The translations under genes and the position numbers were made by a program. The notes beneath the pieces were generated by a model. That model did not search any database, was not told where the DNA came from, and saw only the letters and a list, made by a program, of their open reading frames with translations. DNA of 64,000 nt from Geminicoccaceae bacterium (GTDB lineage Bacteria; Pseudomonadota; Alphaproteobacteria; Geminicoccales; Geminicoccaceae). The DNA lies in NCBI GenBank assembly GCA_020638495.1, contig JACKIN010000001.1:744001-808000 (forward strand), read 5' to 3'. Below, piece by piece: positions 1 through 9,043 of the stretch (positions within the stretch are counted from its first letter, which is position 1; every line of letters starts with the position of its first letter).

Positions 1-1062
1 GGCACCGGAGGCACCGATGGGATGGCCGAGCGCAATGGCGCCGCCATTGACGTTGACCTTGTCGGTGTCCCAGCCGAGCTCGCGATTGACGGCGATGGCC
101 TGGGCGGCGAAGGCCTCGTTGGCCTCGACGAGGTCGAGGTCGTCGGTGGTCCAGCCGGCCTTCTCCAGCGCCGCCTTCGAGGCCGGGATGGGGCCGGTGC
201 CCATGATCGCCGGATCGACGCCGGCCTGCGCCCAGGACGCGATCCGGGCGAGCGGCTTCAGGCCACGCTTCTTCGCTTCCTCGGCGCTCATGAGGACGAC
301 GGCGGCGGCCCCGTCATTGATGCCGGACGCATTGCCGGCGGTCACCGTGCCGTCCTTGCTGAAGGCCGGGCGCAGCTTCGCCATGCCTTCGAGCGTGGCG
401 CCGAAACGCGGGAACTCGTCGGTGTCGACGGTGACGTCGCCCTTCCTGGTCTTGATGGTGACCGGGATGATCTCGTCCTTGAACCGGCCGGCAGTGATCG
501 CCGCCTCGGCCTTGTTCTGCGAGGCGACCGCGAACTTGTCCTGGTCTTCCCGGGTGATCTGCCACTTCTGGGCGATGTTCTCGGCCGTGGTGCCCATGTG
601 GTAATCCTGGAAGGCGTCCATCAGGCCGTCGCGCAGCATGGTGTCCTTGAACTCCAGGCTGCCCATCTTCTGGCCGTTCCTGAGATGGGCCACGTGCGGC
701 GCCTGGCTCATGCTCTCCTGGCCGCCGGCGACGACGACGCTGCTGTCGCCATTCTTGATCGCCTGGGCGCCGAGGGCCACCGACTTCAGGCCGGAGCCGC
801 AGAGGATGTTGACGCCATAGGCGGGCACCTCGACCGGCACGCCGGCATTCACCGAGGCCTGGCGAGCCGGGTTCTGGCCCTGGCCGGCGGTGAGGATCTG
901 GCCGAGAATGACCTCGGAGACCTCGGCGGGCGTCACCTTGGCGCGCTCGAGCACGCCACTGATCGCGGTCTGGCCGAGATAGTGCGCCGGCACGCTGCTG
1001 AGCCCGCCGCTGAAGCTGCCGATCGCGGTCCTGCCCGCGGCGACGATGACGACATCGGTCAT
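1..1062 (-). CDS. Acetyl-CoA acetyltransferase (thiolase), 3' end cut by window edge
   Basis: Thiolase that condenses two acetyl-CoA to acetoacetyl-CoA or runs the reverse cleavage; cytoplasmic. The 354 visible residues start MTDVVIVAAGRTAIGSF, carry the acyl-accepting cysteine in NILCGSGLKS (Cys88), and reach the NGGAIALGHPIGASG signature with the active-site His at about 347. The last 40 or so residues, with the C-terminal CxG cysteine, lie outside the window. The ATG at 1062 follows a GGGGGA ribosome site. About 145 bp separate it from the ABC operon that runs in the same direction, so it may have its own promoter. Length and motifs fit the AtoB/PhaA biosynthetic type, but whether it serves polyhydroxybutyrate synthesis or acetoacetate use cannot be told because the downstream neighbour is missing. 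Confidence 0.95.
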   Translation of the reverse strand, partial: MTDVVIVAAGRTAIGSFSGGLSSVPAHYLGQTAISGVLERAKVTPAEVSEVILGQILTAGQGQNPARQASVNAGVPVEVPAYGVNILCGSGLKSVALGAQAIKNGDSSVVVAGGQESMSQAPHVAHLRNGQKMGSLEFKDTMLRDGLMDAFQDYHMGTTAENIAQKWQITREDQDKFAVASQNKAEAAITAGRFKDEIIPVTIKTRKGDVTVDTDEFPRFGATLEGMAKLRPAFSKDGTVTAGNASGINDGAAAVVLMSAEEAKKRGLKPLARIASWAQAGVDPAIMGTGPIPASKAALEKAGWTTDDLDLVEANEAFAAQAIAVNRELGWDTDKVNVNGGAIALGHPIGASGA

Positions 1063-1207
1063 GCTGGTCGTTCCCCCATTCCTTGCTGCCCGGCCCGGAT
1101 CGTCCAGCGCCAGAGCGTACAGTTTGATGCGTGGCCGCCTTATACTAGCCTGCAATCAGGCCCGCGACCCACAACCCGACATTGCAGCCATTCGCCGCAA
1201 CCATGGT

Positions 1208-1993
1208 TCACGTCGCCTCGGGCGATGCCTCGAAGGCGTCGATGACCGCCCGGTCGTAGCCCTGGCTCGCGAGGTGGAGCTGGCGGCTGTAGGGCTGCTC
1301 GAGCCGGCCTTCGGCGAGGGCGTCGCCCGCCACGCTTTCCACGATGGATCCCCGGCGCATGATGGCGAGTCGGTCGCAGAGATGGGCGACCACGCCGAGA
1401 TCGTGGCTGACGAAAAGATAGGTGAGGCCGCGCCGGCGGCGGAGCTCGTTCAGGAGGTTGATGATCTCGGCCTGGATCGAGACGTCGAGGGCGGAGGTCG
1501 GCTCGTCGAGCAGCAGGAGCTCGGGCTCGAGGATCAGGGCCCGGGCGATCGCCACGCGCTGGCGCTGGCCGCCGGAGAGCTGGTGCGGGAAGCGGTAGCG
1601 GAACTCGGGGCCGAGCCGGACCTCCTCGAGGGCGCGGGCGATCCGCGCATCGGCGTTGGCCAGGCGATGGATGGCCAAGGGCTCGCGCAGGGTGGCGTCG
1701 ATGGTGCGTCTCGGGTGGAGCGAGCCGAAGGGGTCCTGGAAGACCATCTGCACGCGCTTGTAGAAGGCGAGCGGCGGCTTTTTCGCCAGCGCCATGCCGG
1801 CGATGCGGATCGTCCCCTGCCAGTCGGGGTTGAGGCCGGAGAGGACGCGCAGGATGGTGGACTTGCCCGAGCCGCTCTCGCCGACCAGCCCGAAGCTGCT
1901 TCTGGCGGCGACCGAGAAGCTCACGCCCCGGACCGCGGCGACCCGCGTCTTGCCGGTGACGAAGGTGACGTCGAGGTTCTCGACTTCGATCAA
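1208..1993 (-). CDS. ABC transporter ATP-binding protein, DppF/OppF/NikE type
   Basis: Second ATPase of a peptide/nickel-class importer; hydrolyses ATP at the inner membrane to drive uptake. The 261 residues show Walker A GESGSGKST, Q-loop VFQDPFGSLHP, signature LSGGQRQRVAIARAL, Walker B LLLLDEPTSALD and the H-loop SHDLGVV. It is shorter than typical DppF (about 320 to 330) because the C-terminal oligo_HPY/cysteine extension is nearly absent, as in NikE-sized members. Translation appears to start at TTG (1993), whose TTGA overlaps the stop of the preceding ATPase gene, so the two are translationally coupled. It is the last gene of the five-gene operon that starts at 6398. Confidence 0.9.
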   Translation of the reverse strand: MIEVENLDVTFVTGKTRVAAVRGVSFSVAARSSFGLVGESGSGKSTILRVLSGLNPDWQGTIRIAGMALAKKPPLAFYKRVQMVFQDPFGSLHPRRTIDATLREPLAIHRLANADARIARALEEVRLGPEFRYRFPHQLSGGQRQRVAIARALILEPELLLLDEPTSALDVSIQAEIINLLNELRRRRGLTYLFVSHDLGVVAHLCDRLAIMRRGSIVESVAGDALAEGRLEQPYSRQLHLASQGYDRAVIDAFEASPEAT

Positions 1994-2838
1994 GGGGCAC
2001 CCAGCCAGGCTGGATCGCGGACCATGACGGGCAACGGGCTGCCGCGCTTCTCGGGGCGTGGCAGGCAGCCGAGCAAACCGCGGGTGTAGGGGTGCCGGGC
2101 CTCGCCGAGGCGGGCGGCATCGAGCTCCTCGACGATGCGGCCGCCATACATGACGAGCACGCGGTCGCAGAAGGTGGCGACCAGCTCCAGATCGTGGCTG
2201 ATCAGGATGAGGCCGAGGCCGCGCGCCTCGACCAGCCGGTCCATGATCGCCAGCACCTGAAGCTGGATGGTGACGTCGAGGGCGGAGGTCGGCTCGTCGG
2301 CGATCAGGACGTCGGGGTCGGGGATCAGCATCATGGCGATCATCGCCCGCTGGCCCATGCCGCCGGAAAGCTCGTGCGGGTAGGCGGCGAAGACGCGCTC
2401 CGGGTCGTCGATGCGCACGGCCTCCAGCATGGCAAGGGCGGAGGCACGGGCCTCTGCCCTCCCCAGCCCCTTCTTGAGCCGGGCCGCCTCGACGAGTTGC
2501 TGGCCCACGGTCATCACCGGGTTCAGCGAGTATTTGGGGTCCTGCATGATCATCGACATGCCCGCACCGCGCACCGCGCGCCAGGTCCGGCGGCTGGCGT
2601 GGCGGAGGTCGATGCCGGAGAAGCGAAGCGTCTTCGCCCGCACGTCGGCGGCCGAGGTGGTGAGGCCGAGGATGGCGCGGCCGGTCTGCGACTTGCCGGA
2701 GCCGGATTCGCCGACGATGCCGAGCTTCTCGCGACCGAGCGTGAAGGAGACGCCGCGCACGGCATGCACGAGCCCCCTGGTCGTGCGGTAGGTGACGTGC
2801 AGGTCCTCGACCTCGAGCAGCGGGGCCGCGGCGGTCAT
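1990..2838 (-). CDS. ABC transporter ATP-binding protein, DppD/OppD/NikD type
   Basis: First ATPase of the peptide/nickel-class importer. The 282 residues begin MTAAAPLLEVEDLHVTY and contain Walker A GESGSGKSQ, Q-loop MIMQDPKYSLNP, signature LSGGMGQRAMIAMML, Walker B VLIADEPTSALD and H-loop SHDLELV. The ATG at 2838 overlaps the stop of the permease gene (ATGA). A longer open frame runs upstream to 3717, but that part is an arginine/proline-rich shadow of the permease and is not the gene. The signature reads LSGGMGQR where LSGGMRQR is usual, a mild change. It pairs with the next gene to form a heterodimeric ATPase. Confidence 0.92.
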   Translation of the reverse strand: MTAAAPLLEVEDLHVTYRTTRGLVHAVRGVSFTLGREKLGIVGESGSGKSQTGRAILGLTTSAADVRAKTLRFSGIDLRHASRRTWRAVRGAGMSMIMQDPKYSLNPVMTVGQQLVEAARLKKGLGRAEARASALAMLEAVRIDDPERVFAAYPHELSGGMGQRAMIAMMLIPDPDVLIADEPTSALDVTIQLQVLAIMDRLVEARGLGLILISHDLELVATFCDRVLVMYGGRIVEELDAARLGEARHPYTRGLLGCLPRPEKRGSPLPVMVRDPAWLGAP

Positions 2839-3752
2839 CTGTCGGCCCGGGGATCGAGGACGTCGCGCAGGCCGTCGCCGAGCAGGTTGAAGCCGAGGCT
2901 GACGATGAAGATGGCGAGGCCCGGCATGGTCGCGACCCACCACTGGTCGAGCAGATAGTGGCGGCCGGTCGAGATCATGGCGCCCCACTCGGGCAGCGGC
3001 GGCTGGGCGCCGAGACCGAGGAAGCCGAGGCCGGCGGCGGTCAGGATGATGCCGGCCATGTCGAGGGTCAGGCGGACGATCACCGAGGAGAGGCACATCG
3101 GCACGACGTGCCGGCCGATGATGCGCAAGGGGCCGGCGCCCTGGATGCGGGCGGCGGCGATGTAGTCGGCCTGGCGGATGGTCAGGGTCTCGGCGCGCGC
3201 CATGCGGGCATAGGGTGGCCAGGCGGTGAACGCGATGGCGATGATGGCGTTCTCGATGCCCGGGCCGAGGGCGGCGACGAAGGCGAGCGCGAGGATGAGG
3301 CGCGGGAAGGCCAGGAAGATGTCCGTGATGCGCATCAGCACGGTGTCGACCCAGCCGCCGAGATAGCCGGCGATGGTGCCGACGGCGAGGCCGACGGGGC
3401 CGACGATGATCACGACGAGGCCGACGACGTAGAGGGTCAGCCTCGAGCCGTGGACGATGCGGGAATAGATGTCGCGGCCGAGCTCGTCGGTGCCGAGCCA
3501 GTGCGTCGCCGAGGGCGGCTGCAGGCGGTCGGTGAGGCTCTGGGCGGTCGGCGAATTTGTGGCGAGCCAGGGGGCGAAGGCGGCGACCAGGAGGAGTGTC
3601 ACGACGATGGCGAGGCCGAGCATGGCGAGCGGGTTGGCGGCGAGCTGGCGCCAGCCCTGGTAGGCACGGCCCGCCTGCGCCTGGAACGGCGAGGCCGGGG
3701 TGTCGGTGAGCAGCCACCGCCGCCAGCCGGCGTTCTCGAGCTCGGCCGCCAT
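2835..3752 (-). CDS. ABC transporter permease, DppC/OppC type
   Basis: Inner-membrane permease of the peptide/nickel importer, 305 residues. It has the family plan: an N-terminal OppC_N region with the first membrane span (NPLAMLGLAIVVTLLLVAA), the conserved HWLGTDELGRDIYSR motif near 90, then five hydrophobic spans and an EAA coupling loop around RAETLTIRQADYIAAARIQG. The ATG at 3752 overlaps the stop of dppB and the stop overlaps the next ATPase, so the four transporter genes form one tightly coupled unit. The HWLGTD motif is diagnostic for this subfamily. Confidence 0.93.
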   Translation of the reverse strand: MAAELENAGWRRWLLTDTPASPFQAQAGRAYQGWRQLAANPLAMLGLAIVVTLLLVAAFAPWLATNSPTAQSLTDRLQPPSATHWLGTDELGRDIYSRIVHGSRLTLYVVGLVVIIVGPVGLAVGTIAGYLGGWVDTVLMRITDIFLAFPRLILALAFVAALGPGIENAIIAIAFTAWPPYARMARAETLTIRQADYIAAARIQGAGPLRIIGRHVVPMCLSSVIVRLTLDMAGIILTAAGLGFLGLGAQPPLPEWGAMISTGRHYLLDQWWVATMPGLAIFIVSLGFNLLGDGLRDVLDPRADR

Positions 3753-4765
3753 CAGCGGGCCCGCGGATCGAGCGTGCGGTAGAGCACGTCGGAGAGCAGG
3801 TTGATGCCGATGAAGACGCAGCCGACGACGATGGTGCCGCCGAGGACGGCGTTCATGTCCGCATTGAGCAGCGAGTTGGTGATGTAGAGGCCGAGGCCGG
3901 GCCAGGCGAAGATGATCTCGGTCAGGACCGAGCCCTCGAGCAGGTTGGCGTAGGACAGGGCGATCACGGTGACCAGCGGCACGGCGGTGTTGCCGAGCGC
4001 GTGCCGCCAGATGACGCGGAGCTCGGAGATGCCCTTCACCCGGGCGGTCAGGATATATTCCTGGCGGAGCTGCTCGAGCATCAGGCTCCTGGTCATGCGG
4101 CTGATATAGGCGAGGCTGAAATAACCCAGGATCGAGGCGGGCAGGACGAGGTGGGAGAGCGCATTGCGCCAGACCTGCCAGTCGCCGGCGAGGGCGGCGT
4201 CGATCAGGAGCACGCCGGTCACCGAGGGGACCAGGTCATCGTAGAAGACGTCGAGCCGGCCGGGTCCGGGGACCCATTCGAGCCGGGCATAGAAGACGAG
4301 GAGGCCGATCAGGCCGAGCCAGAAGATCGGCATCGAGTAGCCCACGAGGCCGAGGAGGCGGATCACCTGGTCCGGCCAGCGGCCCTGATGGACGGCGGCG
4401 ATCACGCCCATCGGCACGCCGAGGAGCACGCCCAGGAGGGTCGCCACGGTGGCGAGCTCGAGGGTCGCCGGGAAGACGCGGAGAATGTCTGTCAGCACCG
4501 GCTGGGCGGTCAGCACGCTCTGGCCGAGATCGCCCTCGAGCACCCGCACGAGATAGTGCCAGAACTGCTGCCAGAGCGGCAGGTCGAGGCCCATCTCGGC
4601 CCGCACCCGGGCGTAGACGGCCGGCGAGGCGCGGTCGCCCACGGCGGCGAGCACCGGATCGACCGGCACGACCCGGCCGATCAGGAAGGTGACGACGAGC
4701 AGGCCGAGGAACGTGAGGGCCAGGGTCGCCAGCAGCCTGAGCAGGGTGCCGGCCGGCCTCAGCAT
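3752..4765 (-). CDS. ABC transporter permease, DppB/OppB type
   Basis: Inner-membrane permease partner of the DppC-like protein, 337 residues. It starts with one span (LRLLATLALTFLGLLVVTFLIG), then the periplasmic part with the subfamily motif DLPLWQQFWHYL...GDLGQSVLT, followed by at least five more spans and a coupling loop ARVKGISELRVIWRHALGN. It ends PRAR, one base from the next start (ATGA overlap). It lies 37 bp downstream of the binding-protein gene in the same operon. Substrate class (di- or oligopeptide, nickel chelate, sugar amide) cannot be read from the permease alone. Confidence 0.93.
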   Translation of the reverse strand: MLRPAGTLLRLLATLALTFLGLLVVTFLIGRVVPVDPVLAAVGDRASPAVYARVRAEMGLDLPLWQQFWHYLVRVLEGDLGQSVLTAQPVLTDILRVFPATLELATVATLLGVLLGVPMGVIAAVHQGRWPDQVIRLLGLVGYSMPIFWLGLIGLLVFYARLEWVPGPGRLDVFYDDLVPSVTGVLLIDAALAGDWQVWRNALSHLVLPASILGYFSLAYISRMTRSLMLEQLRQEYILTARVKGISELRVIWRHALGNTAVPLVTVIALSYANLLEGSVLTEIIFAWPGLGLYITNSLLNADMNAVLGGTIVVGCVFIGINLLSDVLYRTLDPRAR

Positions 4766-4802
4766 GGCGGGCCGCCCGGCACCCGGAGCGCCTGCGCCAC
4801 GC

Positions 4803-6398
4803 TCAGTTCTTGGTGATCTTCCAGTAGCGATTGTCGTCGAAGCTCGGGCCCCAGATGGTGCCCTCGACCTTCGAGCGCTCGGCGATCGTCTCGATGTCCT
4901 GGAACATGATGACGAAGGGCGACGTCTGCTGATGAATGCGCTGGATCTCGCGGTACATCTCGGCGCGCTTCGCCGGGTCGCGCTCGAGCACCGCGGCGTC
5001 GGCCATGGCGGTCATCTCCGGGATGTCCCAGGCATTGCGCCAGGCGAGCGGCTTGGACTGGGCGTCGTCGGCGTTGTCGGGATTCCTCGCGAAGGTGTCG
5101 GCGTTGGTGTGCGGGTCCTGATAGTCCGGGCCCCAGCGGCCGATATAGATGTCGTGGTTGCGCGCCCGGTACTTGGTCAGGGTCTGCGCCCCGTCGCCCG
5201 GGATCAGCTCGAGGTCGATGCCGGCCTCGGCCCAGACCGCCTGGATGGCCTGCGCCATCTCGGTGACGGGCGAGATGCTGCGCACGTCCATCGTGACCGA
5301 GAAGCCGTCCGGCAGCCCGGCCTCGGCGAGCAATTCCTTCGCCCGCTCGACGTCGAGCGAGTAGGGCTGGTCCTCGAGGACGCCGAGGAAGCCCTTGGGC
5401 AGGAAGGACTGGTGCACCACCATGTCGCCCTTGACCAGGGTGTCGACCATCTCCTGGTAGGGGATCAGCCACTTGAGCGCTTCGCGCACCTCGGGCTTGG
5501 CGAGGTTCTCGTTCTTCTGGTTCAGGCCGAGATAGTAGATCGCACCTTTCGGCACCGACTCGATGACGATGTCGGGGTTGGCCTCGAGGGCCGCCACCTG
5601 GTCCGGGCCGAGATTGCGGGCGACGTCGATGTCGCCCTTCTCGATCAGCAATTGCTGGGTCGCGGCCTCGGCGATATGGCGGGTGATCGCGCGGGTGACG
5701 CCGGGTGCGCCGAGCCAGTAGTCGGGGTTGGCATCCAGGGTCAGGCTCTCGTTCGGCTTCCAGGCGCGCAGCTTGAAGGGGCCGGAGCCGGCCGAGTTGA
5801 CCTTCAGCCAGTTGTAGCCGAGATCGCCGTCCACCTCGTTGGCCAGCACCGTCTCCTTGTCGACGACCGAGCCGACGCCAGCGGTGAGGCTATAGAGGAA
5901 GAAGGTCGGGGCGTAAGCCTGGTCGACCTCGATGGTGACCTCCATCGGCCCGGTGGCACGGATCTTCTCCTCGACATTGTCGGCGGTGAAGCCGAACTGG
6001 GTCAGGATGAAGGCCGGCGACATGTCGAGCTTGACCACGCGCTGCAGCGAGAAGGCGACGTCCTCGGCGGTCAGCGGGTTGCCGGAATGGAAGGTGATGC
6101 CGTCCCGGATCTTGAAGACGTAGGTCTTGCCATCCTCGGAGACCTCCCAGCTCTCGGCGACGTGGCCCCTGATGTCCTCGACGTCGTCGACCGGATAGGT
6201 GATCAGCCGGTCGTAGACCTGGGCACCGTACTCGGCCCCGGAGAACTCGAAGATCTCGGCCGGGTCGAGGGTGATGATGTCGTCGATGGTCATCGCCTGG
6301 ACGAACACGTCCGGCGGCGTGGCCGCCTCGCTCGCCGGGCCGGGCGCGGCCAGGACGAGGGCGGTGCCGAGCAGCAGGGACAGCGTCAGATGCTTCAT
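4803..6398 (-). CDS. ABC transporter substrate-binding protein, family 5 (peptide/nickel type)
   Basis: Periplasmic solute-binding protein that feeds the downstream permease. A signal peptide MKHLTLSLLLGTALVLAAPG is followed by a 510-residue SBP_bac_5 domain with the hallmarks AESWEVSEDGKTYVFKIRDG and FHSGNPLTAEDVAFSLQRVV. The ATG at 6398 was chosen because GGAGGT lies 8 bases upstream; an in-frame ATG five codons earlier is part of that Shine-Dalgarno stretch. First gene of the operon sbp-dppB-dppC-dppD-dppF. The ligand is unknown; the family binds peptides, nickel chelates, opines or glutathione. Confidence 0.93.
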   Translation of the reverse strand: MKHLTLSLLLGTALVLAAPGPASEAATPPDVFVQAMTIDDIITLDPAEIFEFSGAEYGAQVYDRLITYPVDDVEDIRGHVAESWEVSEDGKTYVFKIRDGITFHSGNPLTAEDVAFSLQRVVKLDMSPAFILTQFGFTADNVEEKIRATGPMEVTIEVDQAYAPTFFLYSLTAGVGSVVDKETVLANEVDGDLGYNWLKVNSAGSGPFKLRAWKPNESLTLDANPDYWLGAPGVTRAITRHIAEAATQQLLIEKGDIDVARNLGPDQVAALEANPDIVIESVPKGAIYYLGLNQKNENLAKPEVREALKWLIPYQEMVDTLVKGDMVVHQSFLPKGFLGVLEDQPYSLDVERAKELLAEAGLPDGFSVTMDVRSISPVTEMAQAIQAVWAEAGIDLELIPGDGAQTLTKYRARNHDIYIGRWGPDYQDPHTNADTFARNPDNADDAQSKPLAWRNAWDIPEMTAMADAAVLERDPAKRAEMYREIQRIHQQTSPFVIMFQDIETIAERSKVEGTIWGPSFDDNRYWKITKN

Positions 6399-6432
6399 GA
6401 AATGTACCTCCATTGACCGGGGCGTTCTTGCG

Positions 6433-6467
6433 CTTCGGGTCGACCGGCGCTCTCGCTCGCCCCGAAG
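6433..6467. terminator. Possible hairpin between DUF2950 gene and dpp-type operon
   Basis: CTTCGGG (6433-6439) can pair with CCCGAAG (6461-6467), and part of the loop can form a short competing GGCG/CGCC stem. It lies downstream of the DUF2950 stop at 6520 and upstream of the binding-protein start at 6398. No run of T follows in the direction of transcription, so its role as a terminator is a guess. Confidence 0.3.
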
Positions 6468-6519
6468 GTGGAAGAATCCGCGTTCGAAGGCAATGTCGGC
6501 GAGCGCCGGGCCGAAGTTG

Positions 6520-7434
6520 TCAGTCCTCGACCAGGGCCCAATCGGCGGCGGGATCGAATGCCGTGATCGCCTCGGCGACGGCGTCGGTGCCCTCGCCGAG
6601 GTCGGCCTCGTAGACGTCGCCGAGCTGGTTGACGATGAAGCTCATGATGCCCGAATTGCCGTAGTCGGCGGGCCAGGCGAGCAGGCCGAAGCCGGCGAGC
6701 ATCCGGCCGTTGATCAGGTATTCGTAGGCGCCACCCAGGGCATTCCCGGTCTGCGCCGTCAGAACCTTGAACCGGTAGCCGTAATAGGGCTCGCCGCTCT
6801 CGCGATATGCGAGGTAGTCGGCCTCGCTGCTGGCGAGCGGGGCCAGCGGGCTCGGCTCCTCGCCGGCCGCTGTCGGCCAGAAGAGGCCATCATGCTCGCC
6901 CGGCGTGCTGACGAGGCGCTGGGCGAACTCGGGCACGCCGTCGCCGTTGCGGTCGACCGAGCCGTAGAGAAGCTGTGCCTCGACATAGGCCCGGGCCGCG
7001 GCGATCGCGGCCAGCTCGTTCTCGCCGGTCCGTCGGTCGATGATCTCCTCGAGCCCGGCCTCGGTGTCGAAGACCCAGCCCTCGGCCGTCTGGACCAGCG
7101 GGATCGGCATCGGCCAGCCGGCGCGGCCGAGCAGCACGTCGAAGGTGCCGGGCGCGTCGCCGGGAGCCAGCGCGATCGCTTCGGCGGCGGCGTTGCGCAC
7201 GGCGGCCATGGTTTGCCTGGCGCTTGCCGGATCGGCACCGATCAGCTCGTCCCGGTGCTCGTCACCGAGGAGCTCGAGCAGCGCGCTGCCGTCGGGCGCC
7301 GCGAGCGCCACGCGGAAGGCCTCCAGCGCTGCCTCGGGCGCGGCGAAAGCCGGCTGCCCGGCCGAGGCCGAGCCGGCCAGGAGAAAACCGCCCGCAAGCC
7401 CGGCGACGAACGCAATGGTGCGAAACTCTTTCAT
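6520..7434 (-). CDS. DUF2950 family exported protein
   Basis: Exported protein of unknown function, 304 residues. A signal peptide (MKEFRTIAFVAGLAGGFLLAG, cleavage near SASA) precedes a DUF2950 domain: FAAPEAALEAFRVALAAPD, then LLGDEHRDELI, and a C-terminal half with PYYGYRFKVLTAQ and ALGGAYEYLING. This is the family pattern of predicted periplasmic proteins next to DUF3300 proteins. It starts at ATG 7434, 11 bp downstream of the DUF3300 gene in the same direction, and closes the long sulfatase/FGE/MoxR block. No catalytic motif is evident. The pairing with DUF3300 recurs in other Proteobacteria (general knowledge) and suggests a shared envelope role. Confidence 0.88.
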   Translation of the reverse strand: MKEFRTIAFVAGLAGGFLLAGSASAGQPAFAAPEAALEAFRVALAAPDGSALLELLGDEHRDELIGADPASARQTMAAVRNAAAEAIALAPGDAPGTFDVLLGRAGWPMPIPLVQTAEGWVFDTEAGLEEIIDRRTGENELAAIAAARAYVEAQLLYGSVDRNGDGVPEFAQRLVSTPGEHDGLFWPTAAGEEPSPLAPLASSEADYLAYRESGEPYYGYRFKVLTAQTGNALGGAYEYLINGRMLAGFGLLAWPADYGNSGIMSFIVNQLGDVYEADLGEGTDAVAEAITAFDPAADWALVED

Positions 7435-7445
7435 GGATCTGCTCC

Positions 7446-9032
7446 TCAGCCCCTGCCGCGCTTCTTGCCGCCGCGGCTCTTCTTGCCCCGGTTCGATTTG
7501 GCCTTCGCTTTCTTCTTGCCACCCTTCTTGGGCGCCAGCGCCTGCTTCTTGCCGCCGCCGCGCTGCGCTGCCTGCGGTCGGGACTTGCCCGACCTGGCTG
7601 CCGATATTTGGCGGCTCTGCTTGCCGCGCTTCGCGTCCTTCTTGGTCTGGCTCGGCCGCTTGATGTCGGCGACGGCGCCCTTTCTCTGCTTCGGCGCCTT
7701 GACCGCCTTCGTGTCTCGCTGCTGCTTGCGCTCGACCTTGGCCGGGCGGTCCCGGTCGCGCTGCGGCAGGCTGATGTCGCGCTGCCGCTCGCGCTGCCGG
7801 CCGGTCGAATCGCGCCCGGGCAGGGCCGCGACCTGACGATTGCGGTCGCGGTCGCGTCGCGCCACCTGCTGGTTGCGATCGCGACGGTCGCGCAGCTCCG
7901 CGTTGACGCGATTTTTCTGATCGCGATCGAGGTTCAGGCGATCGCCGTCGCCGCCGACGACGATCGTGCTGTCCTCGATGTTGATGTCGTTGCGCCGGTT
8001 GTTGCCGCCGTCGTTGTCGTTGTCGTCATCGTCGAAGATGGCATAGCCGAGCAGGCCGCCGATCGCGGCCCCGCCGAGAAAGGTCGCCGTCGAGCCCCAG
8101 GCGGAGCTCGCCGGCGGCGCATAGGCGACGGGCGGCGGTGCCGCGGCATAGACGGGCGGCTGCGCGTAGGTCGGATCGACCGGTGCGGCGTAGCTCGACG
8201 CATAGGGGTCGGCCTCGGCGTAGCCGGTTTCCTCGGCATACTCGCCTTCCTCGATCGCCGCCGCTTCGGCGACCTCAGGCTCGGCAGCCGTCTCTGCCGG
8301 GGGCGCGTCCTCGACGACCCCGGCCTCGGCCTCCTCCGCCACCTCCGCCTCGTCCGCGACGGCCGGCTCGTCGGCCGGTGCCGCGTCGGCGGCCACCGTG
8401 GCGTCGGCGGCCTCCTCCGCGGCCGCCTCGCCCACCGTCTCGAGCGAGCCGAGGAGCGCGAAGCCGTCATACTGGGGGATCGAGATCCGGTCCGGCGAGG
8501 TCGGCCGGATCTCGATGATCCCCTCGGTGACGACGACCTCCTGCACCTCGTTGGAGGCGAGGACGCCCATGGCGTAGGCGCCCTGGCGCAGGTCCTGGAT
8601 CGCCTCCTGGACGTCCTCGAGCTGGTCGTAGACGGCGTCGCCCATCGCCTGGGTCCAGTCGAGATGCTCGTTCATCTCGGCGAGCAGCGACGGGTAGCCC
8701 AGGAGCGCCGTGACCGCCGGGTCCCATTCCGCCGAGGGCTCGAGCGTCTGGTCGTCCTGGTAGCTCTGGATGAACCGGTCGGCCTGGACGACGTCGACCG
8801 GGAACATCGCCGCCTGCAGCACGACGGCGAGGAGCGGGTCGGGGTAGAGGGCGACGGGGGCGACGAGCGCCCTCACCTCGTCCTCGACGACCAGCGTGTC
8901 CGATGCCGCGGGATCGGCGGTCTCGGCCTCCTGTGCCAGCGCATCGACGGGTGCCGCGAGAAGCAGCGCCAGGAGCGCGCCCCGGCACAGCCTGAGCCAG
9001 CCATCCTGGCGCTTGGATCGGATTGTAGGCAT
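7446..9032 (-). CDS. DUF3300 family protein with strongly basic C-terminal tail
   Basis: Exported protein of unknown function, 528 residues from the ATG at 9032, which follows GAGAGAGGT. The signal peptide GALLALLLAAPVDALAQ is preceded by a basic n-region. The DUF3300 domain follows with LVAPVALYPDPLLAVVLQA, FPVDVVQADRF, WDPAVTALLGYP and GVLASNEVQEV. Then comes an acidic, alanine- and glutamate-rich stretch, a Pro/Tyr/Ala-rich part, a short hydrophobic segment (FLGGAAIGGLLGYAIF) ending in DDDDNDND, and about 180 residues of Arg/Lys/Gln/Asp-rich tail ending GGKKRGRG. The tail could bind nucleic acid, polyphosphate or acidic glycans; that is inference only. Start and stop lie 11 bp from each neighbour, so it is operonic. 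Confidence 0.85.
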   Translation of the reverse strand: MPTIRSKRQDGWLRLCRGALLALLLAAPVDALAQEAETADPAASDTLVVEDEVRALVAPVALYPDPLLAVVLQAAMFPVDVVQADRFIQSYQDDQTLEPSAEWDPAVTALLGYPSLLAEMNEHLDWTQAMGDAVYDQLEDVQEAIQDLRQGAYAMGVLASNEVQEVVVTEGIIEIRPTSPDRISIPQYDGFALLGSLETVGEAAAEEAADATVAADAAPADEPAVADEAEVAEEAEAGVVEDAPPAETAAEPEVAEAAAIEEGEYAEETGYAEADPYASSYAAPVDPTYAQPPVYAAAPPPVAYAPPASSAWGSTATFLGGAAIGGLLGYAIFDDDDNDNDGGNNRRNDINIEDSTIVVGGDGDRLNLDRDQKNRVNAELRDRRDRNQQVARRDRDRNRQVAALPGRDSTGRQRERQRDISLPQRDRDRPAKVERKQQRDTKAVKAPKQRKGAVADIKRPSQTKKDAKRGKQSRQISAARSGKSRPQAAQRGGGKKQALAPKKGGKKKAKAKSNRGKKSRGGKKRGRG

Positions 9033-9043
9033 GCTCACCTCTC

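Noticed and set aside
1148..1161. Hairpin GCCTG-CAAT-CAGGC after the dpp-type operon
   Set aside because: Stem of only 5 bp without T-run; expected by chance in such GC-rich DNA.
2839..3717. N-terminal extension of the DppD-like ATPase
   Set aside because: Arg/Pro/His-rich shadow of the DppC permease frame; the ATPase starts at the ATGA overlap.
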